Shown: positions 17,457 to 24,756 of the stretch, in pieces | How positions within the stretch are numbered: position 1 is the stretch's first letter | Layout: each line of letters opens with the position of its first letter | NCBI RefSeq assembly: GCF_040182365.1 | Contig: NZ_CP144460.1 | Coordinates: 5,076,935-5,140,934 of the forward strand | Length of the DNA stretch: 64,000 nt | DNA from: Xanthomonas sp. 10-10 | GTDB taxonomy: Bacteria > Pseudomonadota > Gammaproteobacteria > Xanthomonadales > Xanthomonadaceae | Reading direction: 5' to 3' | Translations under genes and position numbers: made by a program | Notes under the pieces: generated by a model | Databases searched by the model: none | The model's input: only the letters and a program-made list of their open reading frames with translations | Told to the model about the DNA's origin: nothing

Positions 17457-17985
17457 CCTTGACCTTCCGTACATCCCCCACCCGCCATCCTCGCCGCAGA
17501 CTCAACTGGAGAACGCACAATGATGAAGTGGATGGGCACCGCGCTGGCCGCGGCACTGCTGGTGAGCGGTTGCGCCAAGGTGGAGGGCGAGAAGTTCGTC
17601 GGCCACTGGGTCAACGTGCAGACGCAGGAAGAGACGATGGACATCGAGCGCAATGGCGAGACCTTCATGGTCCGCAGCACCACGCCGAAGTTCTTCAGCC
17701 GTAAACCCAAGACCGAGAGCTACCCGGCGGTCTACAAGGATGGGGCACTGCAGGTGACCAACGATGGCGAGACGGTGAACTTCGCCATCGACGCGGCCAA
17801 CGGCCACCTCAACACCGGCGGTGAGCAGTACCAACGCGTGGCCGCCAAGTAGGGCCGCCGCTGTCGCCAACGCACGCGGGCGTTTTGCATTTGTGGCTTT
17901 GCTGGCCGCGCCTAGGGGGCCGGCGCCCACTACGTTGAGCAAACGCCGGTCCGGATGCACCGCCCGTCGCCCGGCATCGCTGTCA
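17457..17985 (+). repeat. Left copy of a ~0.5-kb direct repeat carrying a lipoprotein gene
   Basis: The stretch from CCTTGACC at 17457 to about 17985 is nearly identical to 21247-21803, same orientation, 3,790 bases apart. It contains about 60 bases of leader, the whole 110-codon lipoprotein gene and a 3' flank. Relative to the right copy it lacks about 24 bases after the gene, which removes the left arm of the terminator hairpin. Confidence 0.85.
17520..17852 (+). CDS. Small lipoprotein, copy 1
   Basis: The 110-residue product has a lipoprotein signal with lipobox V-S-G-C (Cys18). The mature part (G-H-W-V-N, M-D-I-E-R-N-G, F-M-V-R-S-T-T-P) is a compact beta-rich domain of unknown role, presumably on the periplasmic face of a membrane. 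It differs from the copy at 21311-21643 at two residues only (Val/Glu at position 21, and Gln/Glu in G-A-L-Q-V). CTGGAG precedes the ATG. It has lost the terminator hairpin kept by the other copy. Confidence 0.85.
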   Translation: MMKWMGTALAAALLVSGCAKVEGEKFVGHWVNVQTQEETMDIERNGETFMVRSTTPKFFSRKPKTESYPAVYKDGALQVTNDGETVNFAIDAANGHLNTGGEQYQRVAAK

Positions 17986-18103
17986 CGGGGGTAAGCGGAG
18001 TCAAGTTGAGTTTCCACCTGAAGGCAGTTGCATCCAGCACTCGGGCCAGCATTTCGAGGCGGCGTTTGGCGCCCATAAGCCCCACCGGCTATCGGATCAA
18101 GGC

Positions 18104-18228
18104 CCCAGTTGGAAAGAGCACACGATGATGAAGCGAATGGAACGACACTGGCTGCGGCGTCTTGGTGAGCGAAATGCCAAATTGGAGAGATAAGTTCGCC
18201 GGCCGCTGAGTCGAGCTTTCAGACAAGA
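18104..18228 (+). pseudogene. Decayed third copy of the lipoprotein gene
   Basis: The start of the lipoprotein gene can still be recognised: the CAACTGGAGAA leader appears as CAGTTGGAAAG, followed by ACGATGATGAAG, and then scattered matches (CTGGCTGCGGC, GGTGAGCG, TGCCAAATTGGAG, AAGTTCGCCGGCCGCTGAGTC). Several small deletions shift the frame, and only about 120 bases survive before the end of the effector gene. It shows that this lipoprotein gene once existed in at least three tandem copies here. Confidence 0.65.
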
Positions 18229-18239
18229 CTTTCGGCTGC

Positions 18240-19589
18240 TCAGACCATTCGATGTTGGGGCGCACTCAGCTGCTGTTGATCCTGCTGCTGGCTTTGCTGC
18301 TGTGCCTGTTGCTGCCGCTGCGTTTCGCTCAGCACCTGCAGCTGCGAAAGAGATTGCTCCACAGGCTGTGCGATAGCGGCGCTCGTCTTCATGTGCGCCA
18401 TCAGATGCGCGGGGTTATCCAATGCGCCCTGGACGACAAACACGTTCTCGCCGCGTCCGACGGACACTGTCTGATTGCTCAACACGACGTGGTCGATCTG
18501 CGTCAGTCCGTTCGCCTTGGCCAAGTGGGCGCTACTGGCCGCCAGACGGGCACTGTTGTCGTCATAGTCACGGCCAAGGCTCTGCTCCAGGCGGCGCACA
18601 GCGTCTTCGGCCTGACGATGTAGCGGGTCTTGCAAGGGCACGGCGCCCTGGATATTGCGGTAGGTTGGCGCAGCATTGTGATCTTCACGGTTCAACTCGG
18701 GTGGGAAGGTGCGCGGGGCAATCTGCTGCAATGTCGCAGGGTCGATGTCTCCCGTTTGAGAGAGACCGTGCGCCTGCTGGTAGTTGATCACTGCTGCCTG
18801 CATCGACAGTCGGTAGACACCATCCTCCTGAAGTGGCTGATTGTCTGCGCCGCGATAGCCCTCGGCATTCAAGGTTTGCTGCACCTTACGAACCATCTCG
18901 GACGATTCACCGATGCGGAGCGTTCCGTCATCCACGAACGGCCTAGGTTCAATGCCACGATCCCGCCTTTCTACATCGATCGACAGGCGGCCGCTGACCA
19001 AATCGCCTATGTAGTTCTCGTAGTGTTGGTAGTAGCGAGTATCAACTTCCATGTGTACGTGGATCTTTGCAGTTGATTGCTTGCTCTGGACGCCTAGTGC
19101 CTGACCGTACTCGACCTGATCACCAACCTTTACGTGAAGTGGAGACATGTGCCGGACACGCAGGATGACGTCACCACCTTGTCTGTCCCGAACCTCCACC
19201 AACCCCCCGGTCGTATCGACGGCGCCTACTACTCCCGCAACAGGTGATGGGACATCGAGGGCTCTTGAAGCCGGCCCGGTGGGGGACCTGGAATCTTCAA
19301 GTATGAAATCCTTCTTCAACAACACCTGGTCAGCACGAAGGCCATAGGACTTGCCCGGTTTGGCGACCTCAATCTCCTGCATTTCGCCACCAATCAGCCC
19401 CATCGTGCGACCTGCCTCACCGCCAACAGCGCTACCGTTGACCAGGCGAGCGAATCTGTTGCTGTTTGGGTGGTGAGTTACTAAGCCGTCGAAGTTTTCG
19501 ACAGGCTCGTTGGTATATCCCTTCTTAGCTTCCCATTCGAGTTGGATGACGCGATACGGGACCTGCTGGTTAGCATCTGATGTTGCCAT
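18240..19589 (-). CDS. T4SS antibacterial effector (X-Tfe): M23-like + peptidoglycan-binding + XVIPCD
   Basis: The 449-residue protein has three parts. Residues about 110-182 resemble an M23/LytM peptidase core, with V-K-V-G-D-x-V-x-Y-G-Q-A-L-G and the H-V-H pair at 177-179; the first zinc-ligand motif of that family is not evident. Residues 224-290 are a PG_binding_1-type domain. Residues 320-418 match the XVIPCD signal: D-P-L-H-R-Q-A-E-D-A-V-R-R-L-E, then R-L-A-A-S-S-A-H-L-A-K, then I-D-H-V-V-L-S, followed by a glutamine-rich tail (424-440). XVIPCD binds the VirD4 coupling protein and directs export by the bactericidal Xanthomonas T4SS into rival cells, where the enzyme would attack peptidoglycan. 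The lipoprotein gene just upstream is its likely immunity partner. The secretion genes are outside the window. Confidence 0.9.
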   Translation of the reverse strand: MATSDANQQVPYRVIQLEWEAKKGYTNEPVENFDGLVTHHPNSNRFARLVNGSAVGGEAGRTMGLIGGEMQEIEVAKPGKSYGLRADQVLLKKDFILEDSRSPTGPASRALDVPSPVAGVVGAVDTTGGLVEVRDRQGGDVILRVRHMSPLHVKVGDQVEYGQALGVQSKQSTAKIHVHMEVDTRYYQHYENYIGDLVSGRLSIDVERRDRGIEPRPFVDDGTLRIGESSEMVRKVQQTLNAEGYRGADNQPLQEDGVYRLSMQAAVINYQQAHGLSQTGDIDPATLQQIAPRTFPPELNREDHNAAPTYRNIQGAVPLQDPLHRQAEDAVRRLEQSLGRDYDDNSARLAASSAHLAKANGLTQIDHVVLSNQTVSVGRGENVFVVQGALDNPAHLMAHMKTSAAIAQPVEQSLSQLQVLSETQRQQQAQQQSQQQDQQQLSAPQHRMV

Positions 19590-19603
19590 GGACCAACTCC
19601 CTG

Positions 19604-20161
19604 TCAGTCTCTGAGGTTGATTACGCGAGTCAAGTACCAGCAGCCCCTACTTCGCTTGAAGACATAAGTATCCATCTCATACTCCATACCAAAGTCCACC
19701 CTGCGCCCGTCGCCGGCGGTCGCCTCAATGGACATTGGATAGCCAACCTCACTTTGTCGCTCGGGACCCTTTGCCCCTGGAATAGTTTGATCAAAGACTT
19801 TTGCATCCTTGAAATAACGAAAAGGGAATAGGTCGAGGCGAGAAGGTCCTTTCCGCTTGGAGATGTGCGTGGCCGGCGATGATGGCGTTACGTCTTGGAC
19901 AGTGTAAGTCGGGACTTCATACTCCAGCGGATCATTGGTGAAACGGCGACGTACGTCATCGTTTGCAACATCAGCATAGCGCTGAAGGAAAGTGCTGAAA
20001 TCCTTCGAGGGACAAGCGACCGACGCTTGCCCGTTGTTCTGCCTCGGATGCTCGCGCTGCGGGGCGACTGCGTGGGCGGGCGACGTGCATCCCGCCATAG
20101 ATAGACAAAGCACCGCAGCAAAGGCGATAGATGGATTCAAGTGGTAGGCACCCATGCTCAT
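19604..20161 (-). CDS. Lipoprotein, probable immunity protein (X-Tfi) for the T4SS effector
   Basis: The 185-residue protein has a signal with lipobox M-A-G-C (Cys25) and a mature domain ending C-W-Y-L-T-R-V-I. It lies directly upstream of the effector gene, 14 bases away, on the same strand. Known X-Tfe effectors are paired with lipoproteins that stay in the periplasm and block self- or sibling-intoxication, and this gene fits by position, signal and size. Immunity function is inferred from context. Confidence 0.8.
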   Translation of the reverse strand: MSMGAYHLNPSIAFAAVLCLSMAGCTSPAHAVAPQREHPRQNNGQASVACPSKDFSTFLQRYADVANDDVRRRFTNDPLEYEVPTYTVQDVTPSSPATHISKRKGPSRLDLFPFRYFKDAKVFDQTIPGAKGPERQSEVGYPMSIEATAGDGRRVDFGMEYEMDTYVFKRSRGCWYLTRVINLRD

Positions 20162-20227
20162 CCTTCTTCCTTTATTTATGGCTGTGGCATCTGAGAGGCC
20201 CGTCTCGGCGGCTGCTTCAAGACCACC

Positions 20228-21034
20228 TCAGCTTACCCATAGCTCAAGCCGTTTGGTGATCTTCCATCCTTTCCCGGTGCGCGCAAGCAGATAGAGCATG
20301 CCCGTGCCGCACCGTCCGTCGCAACGCTGTTCCGCATATGCCAGGGAGTGGGATCCATCGACGACGACCGGCACACTGAGTTGCAGATATCCGGCTGTGC
20401 CCGGGTAAGCCTGATAGAAGGCGGGCCAATTGATATCCGTCAGCAGTGCGTCGACGTGATCGGTAGATGCCCCATGGACATAGGTGCTCTCGGGCAGCCG
20501 TACCTGCACCTGCGCTGCATTTGCCAGCAATAGCGCCTGTCGCGCCTTTGCTGATACGAACCTATGTGCAGCGGTGGACGAAAGTAACTTCTGATCCAGA
20601 TTCGAGCCGCACGCCTTCTCTGGCCTCTCAACAGGACAGGTCTGGGTAGACCGATCGAGCAACACCACGGGTTTGCGTTTTGCACGCATGCGAGACGTGT
20701 CCACCTCTGACGCACCAGCATAGACGGGGTACCGCTGCTCAGCGACTGCTGTCCAGATCAAGATGACGTCCTGCTTTGATAGAGCTGCAGGCGGCGACGG
20801 TGATGCTGACTGTTCGGCAGATCCTGCAATTGAAGAGGTGATCGGCTTTGCCAACAGCACGATGGCGAGCAACGGCGCAAAAAGTAAACAAACACGCAGG
20901 ATGCGAGGCCAGCTTATCCGCCTTGGCGACAGGTCGGCTGGTGACGATGGATGCGCAGGGTGAGTGTCGTTGAAGGGAGACTCCTTCGACATTTTGTGTT
21001 GTTCCGACTCGTGTGGCGGTAGTTGAGAGGTCAC
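20228..21034 (-). CDS. Single-helix membrane protein at the head of the effector operon
   Basis: Up to 268 residues: a polar cytoplasmic stretch, a membrane helix at about 46-66, and a periplasmic domain with paired cysteines (R-C-D-G-R-C-G) near the C-terminus and a final W-K-I-T-K-R-L-E-L-W-V-S strand. The longest start is a GTG at 21034; an ATG at 20992 is an alternative. It precedes the immunity and effector genes on the same strand with 66 bases between, so it is probably in their operon. It may be a second immunity factor or an unrelated protein. No family is named with confidence. Confidence 0.7.
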   Translation of the reverse strand: MTSQLPPHESEQHKMSKESPFNDTHPAHPSSPADLSPRRISWPRILRVCLLFAPLLAIVLLAKPITSSIAGSAEQSASPSPPAALSKQDVILIWTAVAEQRYPVYAGASEVDTSRMRAKRKPVVLLDRSTQTCPVERPEKACGSNLDQKLLSSTAAHRFVSAKARQALLLANAAQVQVRLPESTYVHGASTDHVDALLTDINWPAFYQAYPGTAGYLQLSVPVVVDGSHSLAYAEQRCDGRCGTGMLYLLARTGKGWKITKRLELWVS

Positions 21035-21310
21035 CGGTTGCTCTTCGTAGGGGGATTGGTCGAAACACCATGTCTTTGCGGCGGCTTGGCGAACGTCACC
21101 GGGCTCGCGACGGCACCGCTAGCTTCCGCTCGCTCCTGAAGGGTTGGCAAGTCAGATCGGTTTGGCACGTCATCAGATCGGGCGGAGCGTCGTTGCCAAT
21201 GAAGCATCCGAGACGGCGGTGGTTTTCCCCTGGGAGCATTCCTGTCCCTTGACCTGCCGTACATCCCCCACCCGCCATCCTCGGCTCCAGACTCAACTGG
21301 AGAACACACG

Positions 21311-21643
21311 ATGATGAAGTGGATGGGCACCGCGCTGGCTGCGGCACTGCTGGTGAGCGGTTGCGCCAAGGAGGAGGGCGAGAAGTTCGTCGGCCACTGG
21401 GTCAACGTGCAGACGCAGGAAGAGACGATGGACATAGAGCGCAATGGCGAGACCTTCATGGTCCGCAGCACCACGCCGAAGTTCTTCAGCCGCAAGCCCA
21501 AGACCGAGAGCTACCCGGCGGTCTACAAGGATGGGGCGCTGGAGGTCACCAACGATGGCGAGACAGTGAACTTCGCCATCGACGCGGCCAACGGCCACCT
21601 CAACACCGGCGGCGAGCAGTACCAACGCGTGGCCGCCAAGTAG
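21311..21643 (+). CDS. Small lipoprotein, copy 2
   Basis: The 110-residue product has the same lipobox (Cys18) and the same domain as the gene at 17520, with two residue differences. The near-identity at DNA level, including the leader, points to recent duplication or gene conversion. It is followed 20 bases later by a good intrinsic terminator, so it is a single-gene unit. The function of the domain is unknown. Confidence 0.85.
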   Translation: MMKWMGTALAAALLVSGCAKEEGEKFVGHWVNVQTQEETMDIERNGETFMVRSTTPKFFSRKPKTESYPAVYKDGALEVTNDGETVNFAIDAANGHLNTGGEQYQRVAAK

Positions 21644-21662
21644 GGCCGCCGCTGCCGCCAGC

Positions 21663-21701
21663 GCCCGCGTGCAGACCTTGCCGGTCGCACGCGGGCGTTT
21701 T
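21663..21701 (+). terminator. Intrinsic terminator of lipoprotein copy 2
   Basis: A perfect 10-base stem (GCCCGCGTGC / GCACGCGGGC) with a 14-base loop is followed by GTTTT, 20 bases after the stop codon. In copy 1 the left arm has been deleted while the right arm and T-run remain. Confidence 0.75.
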
Positions 21702-21897
21702 GCATTTGTGGCCCTGCCGGCTGCGCCGGGCCGCTGCTGGCGCTCGCTACGTTGAGCAGACACGGGGCCGGGCATACCGCCCGTCGCACGGCCTGGCGCT
21801 GCCGCTGCCATTCCACCCCGCGCAAGCCGTACAGTGCGCAGGCACGCCAGGGTCATGGCGCTGCCCGACCGATCAATCCAGCAACTACGAGGGTGTC

Positions 21898-21996
21898 ATG
21901 AGCAAGGGGATGGACCAGAAGAAGAGCCAGAAGAAAGAGCCGACCAAGACGCTGAAGGAAAAGCGCGCGGCCAAGCAGGAAAAGAAGGGCAAGTAA
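21898..21996 (+). CDS. Very small lysine-rich protein
   Basis: A 32-residue frame opens with M-S-K-G-M-D-Q-K-K and is almost wholly Lys, Glu, Gln and Ala, ending in K-K-G-K. GAGGGTG lies about 5 bases upstream of the ATG. Such short, highly charged proteins are common in xanthomonads and may bind nucleic acid; nothing more can be said. A non-coding lysine-rich run is possible, but the clean start and stop and the binding site argue for a gene. Confidence 0.55.
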   Translation: MSKGMDQKKSQKKEPTKTLKEKRAAKQEKKGK

Positions 21997-22069
21997 GCCG
22001 CCCGGCCTGCCAGACGGCAGACGAGGTCAGGCGCAGGCCTGGCCTCGCGGTGTGGTGCAGTGCAAGGTC

Positions 22070-22462
22070 TTAGTGACTGCCCAGGCGTAATGGGTGCTCA
22101 GGGTTCTCACGGATAAAGCGATCGACCTCCGACAGCTTGGCCGGGAGCGCGCCGCACGGGTGGCTGCGGTAACTGAAGAACCGAAAGCCTGCGCGATACA
22201 GGCGCTCGACCTTGCGCCATTGCGCCTGGTTGCGGGCCGCGGGTGCCTTGAAGGAGCGCCCCATCACGCACAGCGCGTTACCGCAGCCGGGACACGGAGC
22301 CATCTGCTCGCGCGGAGCGATCTTGAAACTTCTGCGGCAACCGAAGCAGGCGTGCGCCAGCCGATAGGTGGCGCCGGTGACGGGCGCCTTGGCGACACGG
22401 GGCTGGCGGGCACCGACTGCGTAACGCAATTCGGTGCGATGCGCTTTGTCGGTGGAACTCAC
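22070..22462 (-). CDS. Unknown protein with a zinc-ribbon-like cysteine pair set
   Basis: The 130-residue product begins with a GTG whose last bases overlap the stop of the upstream gene (GTGA overlap), showing translational coupling. C-F-G-C and C-P-G-C, about 20 residues apart, suggest a zinc ribbon (C-x2-C ... C-x2-C). The second half is basic and aromatic (F-R-F-F-S-Y-R-S). It could bind nucleic acid; the role is unknown. Confidence 0.65.
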   Translation of the reverse strand: MSSTDKAHRTELRYAVGARQPRVAKAPVTGATYRLAHACFGCRRSFKIAPREQMAPCPGCGNALCVMGRSFKAPAARNQAQWRKVERLYRAGFRFFSYRSHPCGALPAKLSEVDRFIRENPEHPLRLGSH

Positions 22463-22872
22463 TGGCGGACCTCCGCGCCGACCATGGCGGGCTGACGCTG
22501 CACGACATACCGAACACTGCCATCGCATGACGCGATGCCGGCCCGATGCGTAGCGGGGAAGGTCGTGCCGTTCAGATTGGCAGAGTGCGCGTAGATGCCC
22601 GTGTCCATCGTGTCCGAATTGAGGTCTGCCCACAGCTGCACCGCTGCCCCACGATGCGCCAGACGTTTCTCCAGGTAGCACAGCACACGCACTGCAACCG
22701 CGTTCACCATCTGCCGATCTTCCACAGAGGCGCGGCCGCGACCGTCCCAATCCAGATGCGTATGCCACAGATCGAACCAGCTCTCCGGATCCAACCGGTC
22801 GACCGCTGCACGTGCCTTGGCTTCTGCACGCGCCCAATAGCGTTCCATCCGTTTGCGGCGACGTCGGTCCAT
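22459..22872 (-). CDS. Unknown protein, coupled to a zinc-ribbon protein
   Basis: The 137-residue product starts with a very basic segment (M-D-R-R-R-R-K-R-M) and continues W-F-D-L-W-H-T-H-L-D-W-D-G-R-G, a Trp/His-rich region of no known family. An AGGA lies upstream of the ATG at 22872. Its stop overlaps the start of the next minus-strand gene by four bases, so the two proteins likely work together. Confidence 0.65.
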   Translation of the reverse strand: MDRRRRKRMERYWARAEAKARAAVDRLDPESWFDLWHTHLDWDGRGRASVEDRQMVNAVAVRVLCYLEKRLAHRGAAVQLWADLNSDTMDTGIYAHSANLNGTTFPATHRAGIASCDGSVRYVVQRQPAMVGAEVRQ

Positions 22873-23008
22873 CGGTGCGGTCCTGTTCCGGGAGCGCAGT
22901 TTCCGTCAAAACACGGCACAGCGTCACCCGCGCTGGCGTCCCAAAGCTCTGCAATCGGTCAACCAGCCCAGATGCGCTAATGTGGGTTTGTGGATTTAGG
23001 AGCTCGTC

Positions 23009-23263
23009 ATGGGCCGTTTGATCAATGTTCTGAGCGCCCAGCAGCACCAGAGCCTCAAGGCGTTGGCCACTCTGCAGGGCAAGACCATCAGACAATACGC
23101 GCTTGAACGTCTCTTTCCTGGCGAAGCGAGCGCCGATCAGGCATGGCGGGAGTTGGAAAACCTGCTTGAGGGACGCGTCGAGGAAGGCCTTGCCGGCAAG
23201 TTTTCCACCAAGAGCGTCAGCGCCATCCTGGATGAAGAGTTGGCCGAGAGCCGTCGCGGCTGA
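23009..23263 (+). CDS. Antitoxin of a ParDE-like pair
   Basis: The 84-residue product begins M-G-R-L-I-N-V-L-S, a ribbon-helix-helix-like N-terminus, continues with a helix (I-R-Q-Y-A-L-E-R-L-F), and ends with the typical toxin-binding tail S-V-S-A-I-L-D-E-E-L-A. It is intact, while the toxin frame that follows three bases after its stop is broken. An antitoxin without active toxin may persist as a solitary regulator or as protection against related toxins. Confidence 0.75.
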   Translation: MGRLINVLSAQQHQSLKALATLQGKTIRQYALERLFPGEASADQAWRELENLLEGRVEEGLAGKFSTKSVSAILDEELAESRRG

Positions 23264-23266
23264 TGC

Positions 23267-23400
23267 ATGGCTAAGTCCTTACCGACGCAGGCGAAGCCGA
23301 TCTACGCGGAATCATCAGTCACATCTCAATAGGCCGGGCGAGGCCAGGTTCGCCTATACATCGCTGACCTATCGAGGTGTGATCTCGAGGATGTTGGATG
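23267..23400 (+). pseudogene. Decayed ParE-type toxin gene
   Basis: An ATG three bases after the antitoxin stop opens M-A-K, but a small deletion then shifts the frame. The second frame reads L-T-D-A-G-E-A-D-L-R-G-I-I-S-H, the conserved ParE N-terminal helix, and a further shift at about 23345 gives Q-V-R-L-Y-I-A-D-L-S-R-C, the conserved second helix region. The C-terminal strands are missing. At least two frameshifts and a truncation make it inactive. Confidence 0.7.
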
Positions 23401-23496
23401 TAGCAGTCTTCAGAGACACCATATCGGCTGAGGTGCTCTTATCTTTTTGATTCCGATTGCTCCCGATAACGCACAAATGGTTGGACCGCGACCGAT

Positions 23497-24618
23497 TTAT
23501 GGCTTTGGCTCGCGTTTTCTATTGGGGACCTGACGCTTCGGCACTTCCTGCACCGCCTCCGTTTCGCGCAAGTCCTCGTTGGTTCCGTCCACCCGGTCTC
23601 CTGCATCAAGCTGCTGCAACACGCGATCGAAATCGCTCACGAACAGCTGGTCCTGCACGATGCGGTACTTTTCGAACTCGCTTTCCGCATGAGCTTTGGC
23701 GATCTCGGCGGTGACGCGCCCTGTGTCCTGCAACACCTGCCGGTCGGTCGCTTCGATGAAGCGATTCAGACGTGTTTCCCAATCCTGCATGGTCATCGGA
23801 ATTTGCCGCAATGCCATGTCCTCGGCCAGGTCAAGATAGGCCGATACAAGGCGTTGCAACTGCGCCATCTCGCCGGTGGTCAGGTAGTTCTTGGCGACGG
23901 CCACATCGAACTTCTGGATCTTCCCACGTGGTGCATCGGCCCAGGTGGTCAGACCCATGTGTTGCTTGCCGGCATCGGCACGGTGGTAGACGACTTCCGC
24001 CGCGGTGCGCCCATGTATGGCCCAGTGCAGCTTGTTCTGCACTGTGGCGAAGAACCGCTGGGTTGCCTGCGCGGTGGCATCGTAGTCCAGGGCGGTGGCG
24101 TAGATGTCGGTGATCTTCTGGTAGAACTTGCGCTCGGAGAGACGGATCTCGCGGATGCGCTGCAGCTGCTCTTCGAAGTAGCGCTTGCCGAGCACCGTGC
24201 CATCATTCTTCAGGCGCTCGTCGTCCATCGCGAAGCCCTTGATCGTAAAGGACTCGATGATGGAGGTGGCCCACTTGCGGAACTGCACCGCGCGCTCTGA
24301 ATTGACCTTGTAGCCCACGGCGATGATGGCCGCGAGGTTGTAGTGCTTGGTGTCGTAGCTCTTGCCGTCGGCGGCAGTTATTCGAAAATTTCGAATAACT
24401 GCATCTGCCTGCAACTCGTTGTCAGCGAACACCTTTTTCAGGTGGTAGTTGATGGTGTGGGTTTCGACATCGTAGAGCTGGGCCAGCATCTTCTGCGTCA
24501 GCCAGACGTTTTCGTCGGCATACGCCGCCTGTACGCCGCCCTCGCCTGCGGCGGCCACGAAGGTCAGGTATTCGGCCGCGGACGAGCGGACGAGCGAAAT
24601 TTCATGCTTTTTCGCCAT
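23497..24618 (-). CDS. rhuM: RhuM family protein
   Basis: The 373-residue product matches RhuM-type proteins: V-W-L-T-Q-K-M-L-A-Q-L-Y-D-V near residue 38, the H-Y-N-L-A-A-I-I-A-V-G-Y-K-V-N-S core, R-A-V-Q-F-R-K-W-A, and Y-F-E-E-Q-L-Q-R-I-R-E-I-R. The N-terminal part resembles phage-type DNA-binding (Rha/Bro-like) domains. RhuM was named from a Salmonella pathogenicity island, and homologues are scattered on islands and prophages; the biochemical role is unknown. GGGAGG precedes the ATG. It lies beside toxin-antitoxin debris. Confidence 0.88.
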   Translation of the reverse strand: MAKKHEISLVRSSAAEYLTFVAAAGEGGVQAAYADENVWLTQKMLAQLYDVETHTINYHLKKVFADNELQADAVIRNFRITAADGKSYDTKHYNLAAIIAVGYKVNSERAVQFRKWATSIIESFTIKGFAMDDERLKNDGTVLGKRYFEEQLQRIREIRLSERKFYQKITDIYATALDYDATAQATQRFFATVQNKLHWAIHGRTAAEVVYHRADAGKQHMGLTTWADAPRGKIQKFDVAVAKNYLTTGEMAQLQRLVSAYLDLAEDMALRQIPMTMQDWETRLNRFIEATDRQVLQDTGRVTAEIAKAHAESEFEKYRIVQDQLFVSDFDRVLQQLDAGDRVDGTNEDLRETEAVQEVPKRQVPNRKREPKP

Positions 24619-24756
24619 CGATGCCTCCCATGCTGGCGATACCGCACAACCAGGCGTTCTTCGGCCACGAGGTTATCCGGGCACGCCCGATGACGGTGAT
24701 AGGCGAACGTGCCGTTCTGCCGTAAGTGATGCTGCCATTGCGCCGGCTCGCGTCCA

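Larger units (their letters stand above)
21247..21803 (+). repeat. Right copy of the ~0.5-kb direct repeat
   Basis: This is the partner of 17457-17985, with the same leader, lipoprotein gene and 3' flank. It keeps the 24-base segment and terminator hairpin missing from the left copy, so it looks closer to the ancestral form. The two repeats bracket the effector-immunity operon, and recombination between them would delete about 3.8 kb including that operon and leave one lipoprotein gene. Confidence 0.85.
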
